Positions 9,177 to 17,614 of a stretch of DNA of 41,755 nucleotides are shown here, piece by piece. Every line of letters starts with the position of its first letter. Position 1 is the stretch's first letter. The translations under genes were made by a program, and so were the position numbers. Source of the DNA: an uncultured Bacteroidota bacterium (GTDB taxonomy: Bacteria > Bacteroidota > Bacteroidia > Chitinophagales > Saprospiraceae); contig CALMBD010000236.1 in NCBI GenBank assembly GCA_937861115.1, forward strand, positions 1 through 41,755, read 5' to 3'. Under the pieces are notes generated by a model, which was given only the letters and a program-made list of their open reading frames with translations, had not been told where the DNA came from and searched no databases.

Positions 9177-10451
9177 TTAAGTATTCCTGACTACCTGCCC
9201 GTTGTTGACGATGCCCAGCACTTTCCCCTTAAATTGCCAGCCGGTGAACGGCGTGTTGTGCGACCGGGAGCGGATGTTTTTCTCGCCAAACGTCCATTCC
9301 TGATCGGGATCGAATACGCTGAGATCGGCGCGGGCGCCGGGCCTGATCTCCGGTACCGGCAAACCCAAAACACGGCGGGGTGCGAGGGCCATTTTTTCAA
9401 CCAGCGTGTTGAGGGGCAGTTTTTTGTGCAGAAAGGTCCGGCACAAGGCAAAGGCCGTTTCGAGGCCTGTCATACCAAATTCCGCGTAGGGAAATTCCAG
9501 ATTTTTGGCTTCTTCGTCCCAGGGACTGTGGTTGGTGGCGATCACATCAATGGTGCCGTCGGTCACGCCGGCGAGCAACGCCTGGGTATCGGCGCTGCTG
9601 CGCAACGGCGGCAGCACCTTCCAGTGGCTGTTGAAATCAAGCAGTTTTTCATCGGTGAAACAAAGATTGGCAATGGCAACGGAGGCCGTAACGGGCAGTC
9701 CGGCTTTTTTGGCGGCTCGCACCATGGCCACGCTTTTTGCCGTGGAAAGCAGGTGAATGTGCAGCCTGCTCTCTGCATATTCGAGCAGGCTCAGATCGCG
9801 CTGGACCATCACCTCTTCCGCCAGTGCGGGAATGCCCTTCATGCCAAGCGAGGTGCTGGTAATGCCCTCATGCATTTGTCCGCCGGCGGCGATGGATTTG
9901 TGTAGCGGTTCGTTGATGATCAATCCGTTGAACGCACGGGCATATTGCATGGCCCGAAGCAGCAATCCGGCATCCTGCACGGGTTTTCTGCCGTCGCTGA
10001 AGGCAATGGCGCCGGCATGATACATATCCATCAGTTCTGCCAGGTCCTTGCCTTCGCATTCCTGTGAAACGGCGCCGATGGGATGAAACGCCACCGCACT
10101 GCCGGCGGTTTTGTTTTTTACATACAGGACTTCCGACTTGGAATCTATCGCCGGATGGGTGTTGGGAAAAGAAGCCACTGCCGTAAAACCTCCCGCCGCC
10201 GCCGCCGCGGCCGCGCTGTGCAGGTCTTCCCGGTGTTCGTAACCGGGGTCGCCGGTCTGCACGCCCAAATCCAGCCAGCCCGGCGATACACACAGGGCGC
10301 CGCCCGCCGCAGCCTCCCAAACCTCGGCCCCTTTTCCGGCAGAGAGTCCCTCGCCTACGGCCTCTATGACACCGTTGCGGATTAAAATATCCAGCCCGGC
10401 ACTTTCGGATTGACCATCAAAAATCCGGACCTTTTTGAGTAGTAGAACCAT
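9177..10451 (-). CDS. Dihydroorotase-like amidohydrolase, probably inactive (PyrC-like)
   Basis: A 424-residue member of the dihydroorotase branch of the amidohydrolase superfamily: N-terminal beta-sandwich piece, WLDLGVQTGDPG (60-70), GGFTAVASFPNTHPAID, LHIHLLSTAKS, ATNHSPWDEEAKN and a GARADLSVFDP C-terminal sandwich. In active enzymes the first motif is DxHxHxREPG and the late motif is ATDHAPH. Here the two metal-binding His are Gly63 and Gln65, the Arg is Gly67, and the catalytic Asp is Asn. These are exact substitutions inside an intact full-length frame, not sequence damage. In some bacteria an inactive PyrC homologue serves as a structural partner of aspartate transcarbamoylase; that role here is inference. 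The gene lies 101 bp downstream of the GT-C-like membrane protein gene on the same strand. Confidence 0.85.
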   Translation of the reverse strand: MVLLLKKVRIFDGQSESAGLDILIRNGVIEAVGEGLSAGKGAEVWEAAAGGALCVSPGWLDLGVQTGDPGYEHREDLHSAAAAAAAGGFTAVASFPNTHPAIDSKSEVLYVKNKTAGSAVAFHPIGAVSQECEGKDLAELMDMYHAGAIAFSDGRKPVQDAGLLLRAMQYARAFNGLIINEPLHKSIAAGGQMHEGITSTSLGMKGIPALAEEVMVQRDLSLLEYAESRLHIHLLSTAKSVAMVRAAKKAGLPVTASVAIANLCFTDEKLLDFNSHWKVLPPLRSSADTQALLAGVTDGTIDVIATNHSPWDEEAKNLEFPYAEFGMTGLETAFALCRTFLHKKLPLNTLVEKMALAPRRVLGLPVPEIRPGARADLSVFDPDQEWTFGEKNIRSRSHNTPFTGWQFKGKVLGIVNNGQVVRNT

Positions 10452-10552
10452 GGTGTATGTTATTTAGAGGGGTATTCCTTGAGTTATCAGGGTTGGGTAC
10501 ACGAATATCCGGTTTGTTTCGATACAACCAACCGGATGCTGTTCCTTCCGCT

Positions 10553-12955
10553 TCACATCCCGTTCTCCGGCAACCTGAACCAAAAATTATTGCGCACTGC
10601 CCAGCCCGGCTCCCTGCGGTACAGGCTGACATCCGATCGTTTGATCAGCACCTCATCGAGAAAGAAGGGTTCGTCCACGGATTTTTTCTGGAGGAAAATA
10701 CGCACGTTGGAATCGTCTTCGTACACGGTGAAGCCCAGGTCGAACAGCGCCCAGTTATCGACGATGGTTTGCAGGTAAAAGCGCAAGCCCTCGTGTTTGA
10801 AACTGACCTCATGGCCGTCGCCGCGGTTGTTTTCCACGATTTTGACCTCGTCGGTCATGCCCATATCCTGCTTAACGTATACCCACAAACTGAGGTGATA
10901 TTCCCCTTTGGGTATCCGGGTTTTCCAAAGCCAGGTTGTATCGCCGATATTGCCCTGATAGGCCCCGCCGCCCTGAAAAATATGCTCGGAGGTGGTCAGG
11001 GAGTCGAATTTGAGCGATGCAAGCCAGCCCGCGTCCTTGTTGCTGCGCCAACCCTGACCTACGGCAAAGGTCGCTTCACGGTCAATCTCGTTCGAAACAG
11101 CCTGCGCCTGATCGCGTGAATACCGGCGCACAGCGTCGGGTTCGAGCGACATGATCTTCATATCGGCGTTTTCGTATACCAGGGTGGCACGGTCTACCAG
11201 ATGGGGGTAATTCCGCCGCACATCGTCCCACCTGGACGGTGCGATCATGAGGGCGACGGGCCGGTTGTCGGGCAGTTCTTCCAGAATAGCCGGCGGTTCG
11301 CAGGGATTGTACGCGAACTGTACGGATTTCAGCATATGCCCGATCGAGGTTCTGCTCATGAATACCCCCATATCCGGCACGCCTGTATGCAGGGCCGTCA
11401 TTTGTACCTGCCTGAAATGCCTGCCATCGATGTCGAGCCAGATGTTCTCGGAACCGACATGGTAATAGGGCAGTGGCATCAGCGCCTGGAATTGCGAAAA
11501 ATCTACCTTGTTGAGCCAGTGGTCGGGCGAGGCGGCAGCCACTTCGCGCCGGGCCACGTTGTCGTTGAGCGCAATATTCCGGTGCCGCTGAAAATAAAAA
11601 GCCTCCCAGACGAGCAAGGCCAGCGGCACCAGGGCAATCGCCCATTTAAATTGCGGGTACTTCCCGTTTTTAAAGCCCTTAAAACGCTGGCTTCTGTTCC
11701 ATAATATATAGAACATCAATACATTAATCACATAGAAGTACGCCCAGGTAAACCGGCCCAAACCCCTGAACTGGCGCAGCGGTCCGAAATAATTGACCAT
11801 CCATTCCATGCCCTTAATGGCGAATGGGAAACCGCAGGAGAAAACAAGCAGGGCAAAGGCCGTGAAAAATATGCCGCGCAGGTACCGTTTGTGCACGCGG
11901 TGGTAGGCAGCCTCGTCCCATTCCTTTTCAAACAGGCGAAAACGCCGGAAAAACAAAATCCAGACGGTAAAGGCCGTCGCCGCAAGACCGATGTATGCCT
12001 GGGTTTCGTTGTCCACGCGCCGGATCGGAATGATCAGCCGGTCGATCCATTGGTACAAGGGGAAATACTCGTAGGGCAGCAATACCCCCTCCCAGTAACC
12101 GATATAGGTCGTAAATCCCCATGGATTGGCGGGCCGGTCGGTGGCATAGTCCGACCAGTGCACCCAGATGTTGAGCAAAACGAAGGGCAGCAGCACCATC
12201 ACCACGAGATGGCTGAGCCGCACCCTGAAATTGCGCAACGAAGGGTCCATAAGCAACTGAATGCCGGTATAGATCACCAGAAAAAGTGCCGCCAGTCCGA
12301 AGTAGTAGAAATGCAACTGGGCGGCAAACCAAACCAGAAAACCAATCTGCAGGCTTTGATAGCGTCGGCTGTACCGCTCCTCGTAGCGGCAAAGCATCAG
12401 GAGCAGCAGGGGAAACACCCACGTGTGCGACAGGCCGAAATGGCCGTCGAAACGCAGGTTCTGGGGCGACATGAACAATATGGCCAATCCGGCCAGGCTT
12501 GCATACCACACCGGAAGGTGGAGTTTGCGCAGCAGCAGGAAGATCACTCCGGCGCCAAACAACATCGACAACAACTGTATCGTATTGATGATGCCCACCG
12601 TTCGACCGCTCAGGTCCGACATGTTATTGCTCCACCACTGCATGGCTGCGCTAAGGATCGGTTGGTTGTCGGTGAACAAAACGTGTTCGCCGAAAGGGTA
12701 ACTCATACCCCGGTAGTGCACATAACCCGTATCGTGCTGCACGTGCCAGGAAGAGGTCATGTAGTTTTTAAAACCGTCGGGCGATTCGCCGAAGATATAA
12801 TCGTTGGGCGCCCCAATCCAGGCGCTGTTTTTAGCACACAACAAAAGTGCGGCCACAGCCAGTACAGCCAGAAAACCCCAGAATGTATGGGTACGTTTTG
12901 GCGATCGCAGGTTGTGAATCGTATGCTCGATCTGTTCTACGCCCTTCATATTCAA
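10553..12955 (-). CDS. Large GT-C-like polytopic membrane protein
   Basis: An 800-residue protein with roughly ten or more hydrophobic helices in residues 25-460, including WGFLAVLAVAALLL, VGIINTIQLLSMLFGAGVIF and IFFTAFALLVFSCGFPF, followed by a soluble C-terminal part (about 470-800). The first loop carries acidic and aromatic residues (SPDGFKNYMTSSW). That organisation, and the adjacent DPM1-like glycosyltransferase, fit a GT-C lipid-sugar-dependent transferase, but no family signature is certain. The last 170 residues are beta-rich (LWKTRIPKGEYHLSLWVYV; VRIFLQKKSVDEPFFLDEVLI), like a carbohydrate-binding-type sandwich. The start follows the upstream gene's stop by 4 bases, so the two are co-transcribed; ATG 12949 is an alternative start. 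Confidence 0.75.
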   Translation of the reverse strand: MNMKGVEQIEHTIHNLRSPKRTHTFWGFLAVLAVAALLLCAKNSAWIGAPNDYIFGESPDGFKNYMTSSWHVQHDTGYVHYRGMSYPFGEHVLFTDNQPILSAAMQWWSNNMSDLSGRTVGIINTIQLLSMLFGAGVIFLLLRKLHLPVWYASLAGLAILFMSPQNLRFDGHFGLSHTWVFPLLLLMLCRYEERYSRRYQSLQIGFLVWFAAQLHFYYFGLAALFLVIYTGIQLLMDPSLRNFRVRLSHLVVMVLLPFVLLNIWVHWSDYATDRPANPWGFTTYIGYWEGVLLPYEYFPLYQWIDRLIIPIRRVDNETQAYIGLAATAFTVWILFFRRFRLFEKEWDEAAYHRVHKRYLRGIFFTAFALLVFSCGFPFAIKGMEWMVNYFGPLRQFRGLGRFTWAYFYVINVLMFYILWNRSQRFKGFKNGKYPQFKWAIALVPLALLVWEAFYFQRHRNIALNDNVARREVAAASPDHWLNKVDFSQFQALMPLPYYHVGSENIWLDIDGRHFRQVQMTALHTGVPDMGVFMSRTSIGHMLKSVQFAYNPCEPPAILEELPDNRPVALMIAPSRWDDVRRNYPHLVDRATLVYENADMKIMSLEPDAVRRYSRDQAQAVSNEIDREATFAVGQGWRSNKDAGWLASLKFDSLTTSEHIFQGGGAYQGNIGDTTWLWKTRIPKGEYHLSLWVYVKQDMGMTDEVKIVENNRGDGHEVSFKHEGLRFYLQTIVDNWALFDLGFTVYEDDSNVRIFLQKKSVDEPFFLDEVLIKRSDVSLYRREPGWAVRNNFWFRLPENGM

Positions 12956-12959
12956 ATAA

Positions 12960-13655
12960 TTATCGTCTTAGCAAAAGCCAGATAAAATTGCGTCCCTCGG
13001 TTGCCAGTATCTTCCAGCCTACCTTGCTGAACATCACGCCTTCGCGGAGTTCCACCGGCACAGGCGTCACTTCGACACGGCCGTTGGCCAGCATCAGGAA
13101 TTCGAGGTCAAATAAAAAACGGTCGATGGTAGTTTCCAGAAAAATCTTTTTGCCCTGGTTGTCGAAGGCTTTCAATCCGCATTGCGAATCGCCTACCGGC
13201 TGGCGCAGCACGTTGCGCAGCATCCAACGCAGAGCCCTCGACAGCCAGCGGCGGAAGGCCGGCACACGGTCGTAGTAGGCGGTGTCGCGGTTGCCCGCCG
13301 CGATACCGCCGTGGTCGCGCAGTGCGAGCGCCACCTGCTGCATACTGGCTATGGTATAGGGGAAATCGGCGTCCGTCACAAGGTGCAGGTCGGCGTCCGA
13401 CGCTGCGACGCCCTGCCGCAGGGCGTGCCCCTTGCCCCGGTTCAGCGGATAACTCACAATGCGGATATCCGGCAACAGTTCCGACAACCTTTTGAAATTC
13501 TGGTCGGTCGTATGGCTGAGCGAGCCGTCGTTCACCACGATCAGGCCTGTTTCGCCGGCCCAGCCGGATACCGCCTCCCGGAAAGCAGTAAACCTACCGA
13601 CCAATGCCTCCGCCCAACCCTCCGGTGGATTGTAGCAGGGTACTATGACGTTCAT
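12960..13655 (-). CDS. Family 2 glycosyltransferase, DPM1/polyprenyl-phosphate type
   Basis: A 231-residue soluble GT-A glycosyltransferase: MNVIVPCYNPPEGW at the N-terminus, VVNDGS (40-45), LNRGKGHALRQG (71-82), metal-binding TDAD (94-97), and SQCGLKAF plus LEFLMLA further on. The RGKG and SQCGLKAF signatures are typical of dolichyl/polyprenyl-phosphate sugar synthases. It would load a sugar onto a lipid carrier at the cytoplasmic face; donor and carrier are unknown. Its stop is 4 bases before the 800-residue membrane protein, which is a natural candidate consumer of the lipid-linked sugar (inference). The frame extends to 13706 but ATG 13655 begins the beta-strand and lies below a TACTTTTG -7 element. 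Confidence 0.87.
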   Translation of the reverse strand: MNVIVPCYNPPEGWAEALVGRFTAFREAVSGWAGETGLIVVNDGSLSHTTDQNFKRLSELLPDIRIVSYPLNRGKGHALRQGVAASDADLHLVTDADFPYTIASMQQVALALRDHGGIAAGNRDTAYYDRVPAFRRWLSRALRWMLRNVLRQPVGDSQCGLKAFDNQGKKIFLETTIDRFLFDLEFLMLANGRVEVTPVPVELREGVMFSKVGWKILATEGRNFIWLLLRR

Positions 13656-13703
13656 ACGGATCGGTGTTGCTTGCAAAACGAGGGCTAAACTTTTTCTGGC
13701 GGA

Positions 13704-13711
13704 CAAAAGTA
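13704..13711 (-). promoter_or_regulatory. Candidate -7 element of the glycosyltransferase/membrane protein operon
   Basis: Minus-strand TACTTTTG matches TAnnTTTG and lies about 50 bases upstream of ATG 13655. It is the same octamer as in front of the PBP1A gene. No clear -33 TTG is visible. Confidence 0.4.
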
Positions 13712-13750
13712 CGGCATTGAACCGTTATTCGGCGTCATTTGCGTTTTCCC

Positions 13751-15406
13751 TTATTTCATCAGCGCTTCGATCACCTTTCCGGTCGACCCGTTCGGCTCCA
13801 TAATGCGCAACATGGCTGCCAGCGTAGGTGCGATGTCGGTGATGTCTACCGGTGCAAATGTGACGCCCGGTTTTACCTTCCAGCCGTACCAGAGCAGGGG
13901 CACGTGGGTATCATAGGCATACGGCGAGCCGTGCGTGGTGCCGCCTTTGCTGAACAGTTTGTCGTCGGAATGCCATCCCGGATCGAGTTGGAAAATGATG
14001 TCGCCCGAGCGTTTGGGGTGGAAACCCCGGCGGGTTTCGGCAGCATAGGGGTATTCTTCAGGCAACATCATCAGTTCCTCGCGGGTAAAAGCGTCGTACA
14101 CGCCGGGCTGCATGCGCAGGTACTCTATGATGATGGAAGCGACGTGGTCGGGTTCAACGTCGAGGTCGGCTATAGCCTCCCAGTTGAGCCATATCTGCTG
14201 GTTCCCGATCTCCCGGATAAAATCGCCCGAGACACCGAGCGCTGCGGCGAGACTTTTTTCAAGGGCCTCTTCGGTGCTGCTCTCCGGAAATACGCCTGCG
14301 GGAATACCCAGGTCGGTCATGTGAACGGGTGTTTCCGCCCCCCCGTGATCGGCGGTGAGGAACACAAGCACATTGTCTTTCCCGAATTTCTTGTCCAGAA
14401 AATTGAGCAAACGGGCGATGTCGCGGTCGAGTTTCAGGTAAGTATCTTCCATTTCCTCGCCGTGAATGCCAAACTGGTGCGCGCAGTAATCCGTTCCGGA
14501 AAAACTGATGCACATAAAATCAGGGGCATCGTCGGCGCCGAATTGCATGTTGTTGATGGCTGCGATGGCAAAATCGAGGGTGAAGGTGCTGCCAGCCGGG
14601 ATGAAACGCAACAGGCCATACCCACCCCTTTTTTTCATTTCCGGCAGGTTGTAGGGCATATTTTTTCCGGCAAACAGAGAAGTGTACTGTCCGTCGTTGT
14701 ATTTGTCCCAGTCGGCAAAACTCTCGTCGTACTGCAGGGTGGAGTCCGTCGCCCAGGGTGTCGACAGGTACTGGTCGGGCAGCCGCCGGGCGTTGAAATC
14801 CTGGACCCACTGCGGCAAGCCCAGCGAGTCGGGGTAATAGGTCGAAGTGACCCAGTTGCCCGTAGCATCATCGAACCAGTAGGCGGCATTCGGGATATGC
14901 CCGGCGGGCAGGATGCTTGCCCGGTCCTTCAGGCATATGCCCGCTACTTTAGACCGGAAGTTGTTCGACAGCCGCAGTTCGTCGGTGACGGTAGTCGACA
15001 GCATCACGGAAGGGGAGTGCTGTCCCACCTTGCCGGGTGTGCCGCCGACGGTCTGGTAGCGTTTGTCGGTTGTTACATAGCGGTGTTCGCGCCATTCGGG
15101 GTCCCACCATTCGTTGGCAATAATACCGTTCACCGAAGGGGTGGCGCCGGAATAAATGGCGGCATGGCCCGGAGCGGTATAGGTAGGTACGTAATTGTAA
15201 TGGGTATTTTCGCAGGAAAAGCCCTCGCCAAGCAGGCGCTTGAATCCGCCGGCGACGTATTTGGCGCGATACCGGTATAAAAAGTCGTAGCGCATCTGAT
15301 CGACGACGACGCCAACGATAAGTTTGGGCTGTTGCGGTGTAGTTTGGGCATGGGCGGCATAAAGGCCGGAAAAGAACAGGAGAGCGGTAAGCGGGAATAG
15401 TTTCAT
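13751..15406 (-). CDS. Secreted alkaline phosphatase, PafA type
   Basis: A 551-residue alkaline phosphatase superfamily phosphomonoesterase. A cleavable signal peptide (1-20, ending YAAHA) sends it to the periplasm or surface. Expected catalytic features of PafA are present: metal ligand in VVVDQMRYD (D36), Thr nucleophile in PTYTAPGH (T77), the Lys/Arg pair KDR (K160, R162) that binds phosphate in PafA-type enzymes, SFSGTDYCAHQFG, LTADHGGAET and the late ligand in GGTTHGSPYAYD. Length and spacing match the family. It supplies inorganic phosphate from extracellular monoesters. It stands alone, divergent from the Kelch gene. A different, PhoA-type phosphatase lies about 10 kb away. Confidence 0.93.
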   Translation of the reverse strand: MKLFPLTALLFFSGLYAAHAQTTPQQPKLIVGVVVDQMRYDFLYRYRAKYVAGGFKRLLGEGFSCENTHYNYVPTYTAPGHAAIYSGATPSVNGIIANEWWDPEWREHRYVTTDKRYQTVGGTPGKVGQHSPSVMLSTTVTDELRLSNNFRSKVAGICLKDRASILPAGHIPNAAYWFDDATGNWVTSTYYPDSLGLPQWVQDFNARRLPDQYLSTPWATDSTLQYDESFADWDKYNDGQYTSLFAGKNMPYNLPEMKKRGGYGLLRFIPAGSTFTLDFAIAAINNMQFGADDAPDFMCISFSGTDYCAHQFGIHGEEMEDTYLKLDRDIARLLNFLDKKFGKDNVLVFLTADHGGAETPVHMTDLGIPAGVFPESSTEEALEKSLAAALGVSGDFIREIGNQQIWLNWEAIADLDVEPDHVASIIIEYLRMQPGVYDAFTREELMMLPEEYPYAAETRRGFHPKRSGDIIFQLDPGWHSDDKLFSKGGTTHGSPYAYDTHVPLLWYGWKVKPGVTFAPVDITDIAPTLAAMLRIMEPNGSTGKVIEALMK

Positions 15407-15715
15407 AAATGCGTGTTGTGCGTCGGGACGCTGTTTGGTGGTTTACCTGGTAACTTTCAAAAACGGTTCTGGAGTACGTTGCGGCGCAAAAATGGGGAAT
15501 TGAAATTAAATGGAGGCAAAGCCTCGCAATAGATTGAAATCAAAAGAAGGCAGAATAAACACAGCGTTGGGGAGATGGCAACTACCCGGCAGCAGGGCAT
15601 TGATGACGGTCAAAAGGATCATATATACCCTTGAGCGGTATCATTTTAATTCGGCAGGCTAAGGCTTAAATTGGGGGTGCTATCAAAATTACTTGATGCG
15701 CTTAATTTCCTGATT
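15407..15715. other. Intergenic region between divergent pafA-like and Kelch genes
   Basis: 309 bp that must contain both promoters. A short inverted repeat GAGGC-AAA-GCCTC (15513-15525) and a repeated ATTGAAAT near 15499 and 15533 are visible. No exact TAnnTTTG element, tRNA or conserved small frame was recognised. Confidence 0.5.
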
Positions 15716-16978
15716 ATGAAAACTATTGCTTTTTATTCCGCAATATGGTCAGGCCTCACCGTGTTTTTTTGGGGGGTGTTTTTTGGTACGACCATGATGT
15801 ACGGACAAGGTACCTGGTCAACTGTGCAGGATCTGCCTTCCCCGCGCATGTATACCACTGCAGCTGCGTACGATGGCAGGATTTTCTTGTTTGGAGGTTC
15901 TGAATTTCCACCCGACAGTTCGGAATCAAGCGTCTTTGTTTATGACACCGCGAGTCTGAACTGGACCCTTTACGGGCATATGCCCAAGCGATTATGCGGA
16001 ATGGCTGCTACGAGAGTGGAAGACAAGATTTATATCATCGGCGGCGCGCCAACCGTGTTCGGCATACCCACCGGCGATGTATTTGCCTTCGACCCGGTAA
16101 TGAATACGTGGGAACAAAAGGCCGCTATGATTACGCCGCGTTCTTTTTTCGCTACCAGCCAACTCGGCGGAAAAATATATACCATTGGCGGCCTGGCAGA
16201 AGGACCGGCCAATAGTGCAATTCCCAGCAAGGCCGTCGAAGTATATGATCCGGCATCGAATACATGGACGGCGGTAAGCCCGTTGTCGCAAGCCATTCTC
16301 AATGCCATGGCGGGTGCGGCGGGAGGCAGCCTGTATGTAACAGGCGGAACAACGGGATACCCTTATGTTGGCATAACCAATACCTTCCGGTATGACACCA
16401 GCACGAATCAATGGACGCCGGCAAGTTACCTGCCGACCGGTCGCTGGGGCGCTGCAGGCGTTGTCATCGAAAATAAATTTTATGTAATTGGAGGCAATTC
16501 AGGCCTGGCGACCAACTTTGCCAAGGTGGAAGTTTTCGACCCTGCAACCGGTATCTGGACTTCCGAAACACCCATGCCAACCGCCCGGAGGTCGCTCGCT
16601 GCCGCCGAGTCGGGCGGCAGGATATACGCCATGGGCGGTCTGGATGATAATGGTGTATTAAGCCTTGTTGAAGTCTTTACACCGGCGCTCTCCGGAATAG
16701 AGGAGGTGGATGCAATGGATCCTGATCTTCTGCAGATTTATGCCAATCCGGCCGGTCAGGAGACCAGGGTAAATTACCTGGTAACAGATCCCGGCGATAT
16801 CGAGGTATTGCTTTTCAGTGTTTCCGGCGCCTTGATTAAGCGCCTGGTGAAAAGCAGCCATGCTCCCGGTGAATACTCCGTCCGGGTGGATACCGGCGGA
16901 ATGGCAAAAGGGGTCTACTGGTGCGTCCTGCAGACAGGAAACAGGCGCCTCGCCGTTCGCAAAATGGTTGTGATGTAG
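15716..16978 (+). CDS. Secreted Kelch-repeat protein with T9SS sorting domain
   Basis: A 420-residue protein made of a signal peptide (about 1-30, ending GTTMMYGQ), five to six Kelch beta-propeller repeats (recurring YDGRIFLFGGSE, KIYIIGGAP, KIYTIGGLAE, KFYVIGGNS, RIYAMGGLD, each followed by a V.VYDP/VFDP strand and a WT), and a C-terminal T9SS type A sorting domain (about 345-420) with YANPAGQETRVNYL, VLLFSVSGALIKRL and a basic end. The propeller probably binds a protein or glycan; no catalytic residues can be identified. The frame opens at TTG 15671 but the signal peptide begins at ATG 15716. It is not in an operon. Confidence 0.88.
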   Translation: MKTIAFYSAIWSGLTVFFWGVFFGTTMMYGQGTWSTVQDLPSPRMYTTAAAYDGRIFLFGGSEFPPDSSESSVFVYDTASLNWTLYGHMPKRLCGMAATRVEDKIYIIGGAPTVFGIPTGDVFAFDPVMNTWEQKAAMITPRSFFATSQLGGKIYTIGGLAEGPANSAIPSKAVEVYDPASNTWTAVSPLSQAILNAMAGAAGGSLYVTGGTTGYPYVGITNTFRYDTSTNQWTPASYLPTGRWGAAGVVIENKFYVIGGNSGLATNFAKVEVFDPATGIWTSETPMPTARRSLAAAESGGRIYAMGGLDDNGVLSLVEVFTPALSGIEEVDAMDPDLLQIYANPAGQETRVNYLVTDPGDIEVLLFSVSGALIKRLVKSSHAPGEYSVRVDTGGMAKGVYWCVLQTGNRRLAVRKMVVM

Positions 16979-16999
16979 TAAGTTGATTATGAAGTAATG

Positions 17000-17614
17000 C
17001 TAAGGTTCAATACCAAGTATCAGAAGTGGTACCGGTGGGTTATTTCGACCTTGGCGCATGACATTATACACTTCACCTTCATAATAGGCGATTCCGCTGG
17101 ACATCTGCGCCTGCATTTTCTTGGTTGGCAATATTTCAATCCCAAGATTGATCACCCCACCTGAATAAAACAGCATATGTTTAACAAACAGATCATATGC
17201 CACGAATGCGTATTTCCCAAATTGAACCTCAACAGCAATTTTGTCCTTTACAAAGTCCGTTTGATTATAGCTGAAAATCGGCTCGTTTTCTCCGTTTTCT
17301 ATCAAAAACTTCTTTTGCTCGGTCGCGCTCATTAGTACACTTTTTTCCATCAGTTCCCTGTTGAGCGTGATATAATAGTTATAGCGGCTTTCTCCCCATC
17401 CCCGTGCATAAAATTCCAGGTTAAACGCCTTATTCAGTTCAACAGGGCTGTATAAATTGGCGCCACCTTTTCGAATCTCCTTACTTATTTTGGTTTTCAA
17501 CTTTTCCGCATCAATATTTTCAATGACATCCTTGATATCCTTGTACAGGTTACTGTGGTGAACGATAAGGTACTCTTCACCATTCAAGTGAGAATATTGT
17601 TGCGTAATTTTCAT
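17000..17614 (-). CDS. Type II restriction endonuclease, BglII/BstYI-like
   Basis: A 204-residue nuclease. The segment DFVKDKIAVEVQFGKY (120-135) has Asp120, Glu129 and Gln131, the same spacing and residues as the D84/E93/Q95 active site of BglII, a PD-(D/E)XK enzyme in which Gln replaces the usual Lys. EVQFGK followed by AFVAYDLF and a central IEILPTKKM strand also fits that family, whose members cut AGATCT or RGATCY; the exact site here is unknown. The gene overlaps the methyltransferase gene by 4 bases (ATGA), so the two are translationally coupled with the methyltransferase first, as expected for safe expression. Base composition is clearly more AT-rich than the flanking genes, suggesting acquisition by transfer. 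Confidence 0.85.
   Translation of the reverse strand: MKITQQYSHLNGEEYLIVHHSNLYKDIKDVIENIDAEKLKTKISKEIRKGGANLYSPVELNKAFNLEFYARGWGESRYNYYITLNRELMEKSVLMSATEQKKFLIENGENEPIFSYNQTDFVKDKIAVEVQFGKYAFVAYDLFVKHMLFYSGGVINLGIEILPTKKMQAQMSSGIAYYEGEVYNVMRQGRNNPPVPLLILGIEP

Noticed and set aside
13739-15280. 513-codon plus-strand frame opposite the PafA-type gene
   Set aside because: Same reason: the minus-strand product has all active-site motifs, and the plus-strand product resembles no protein.
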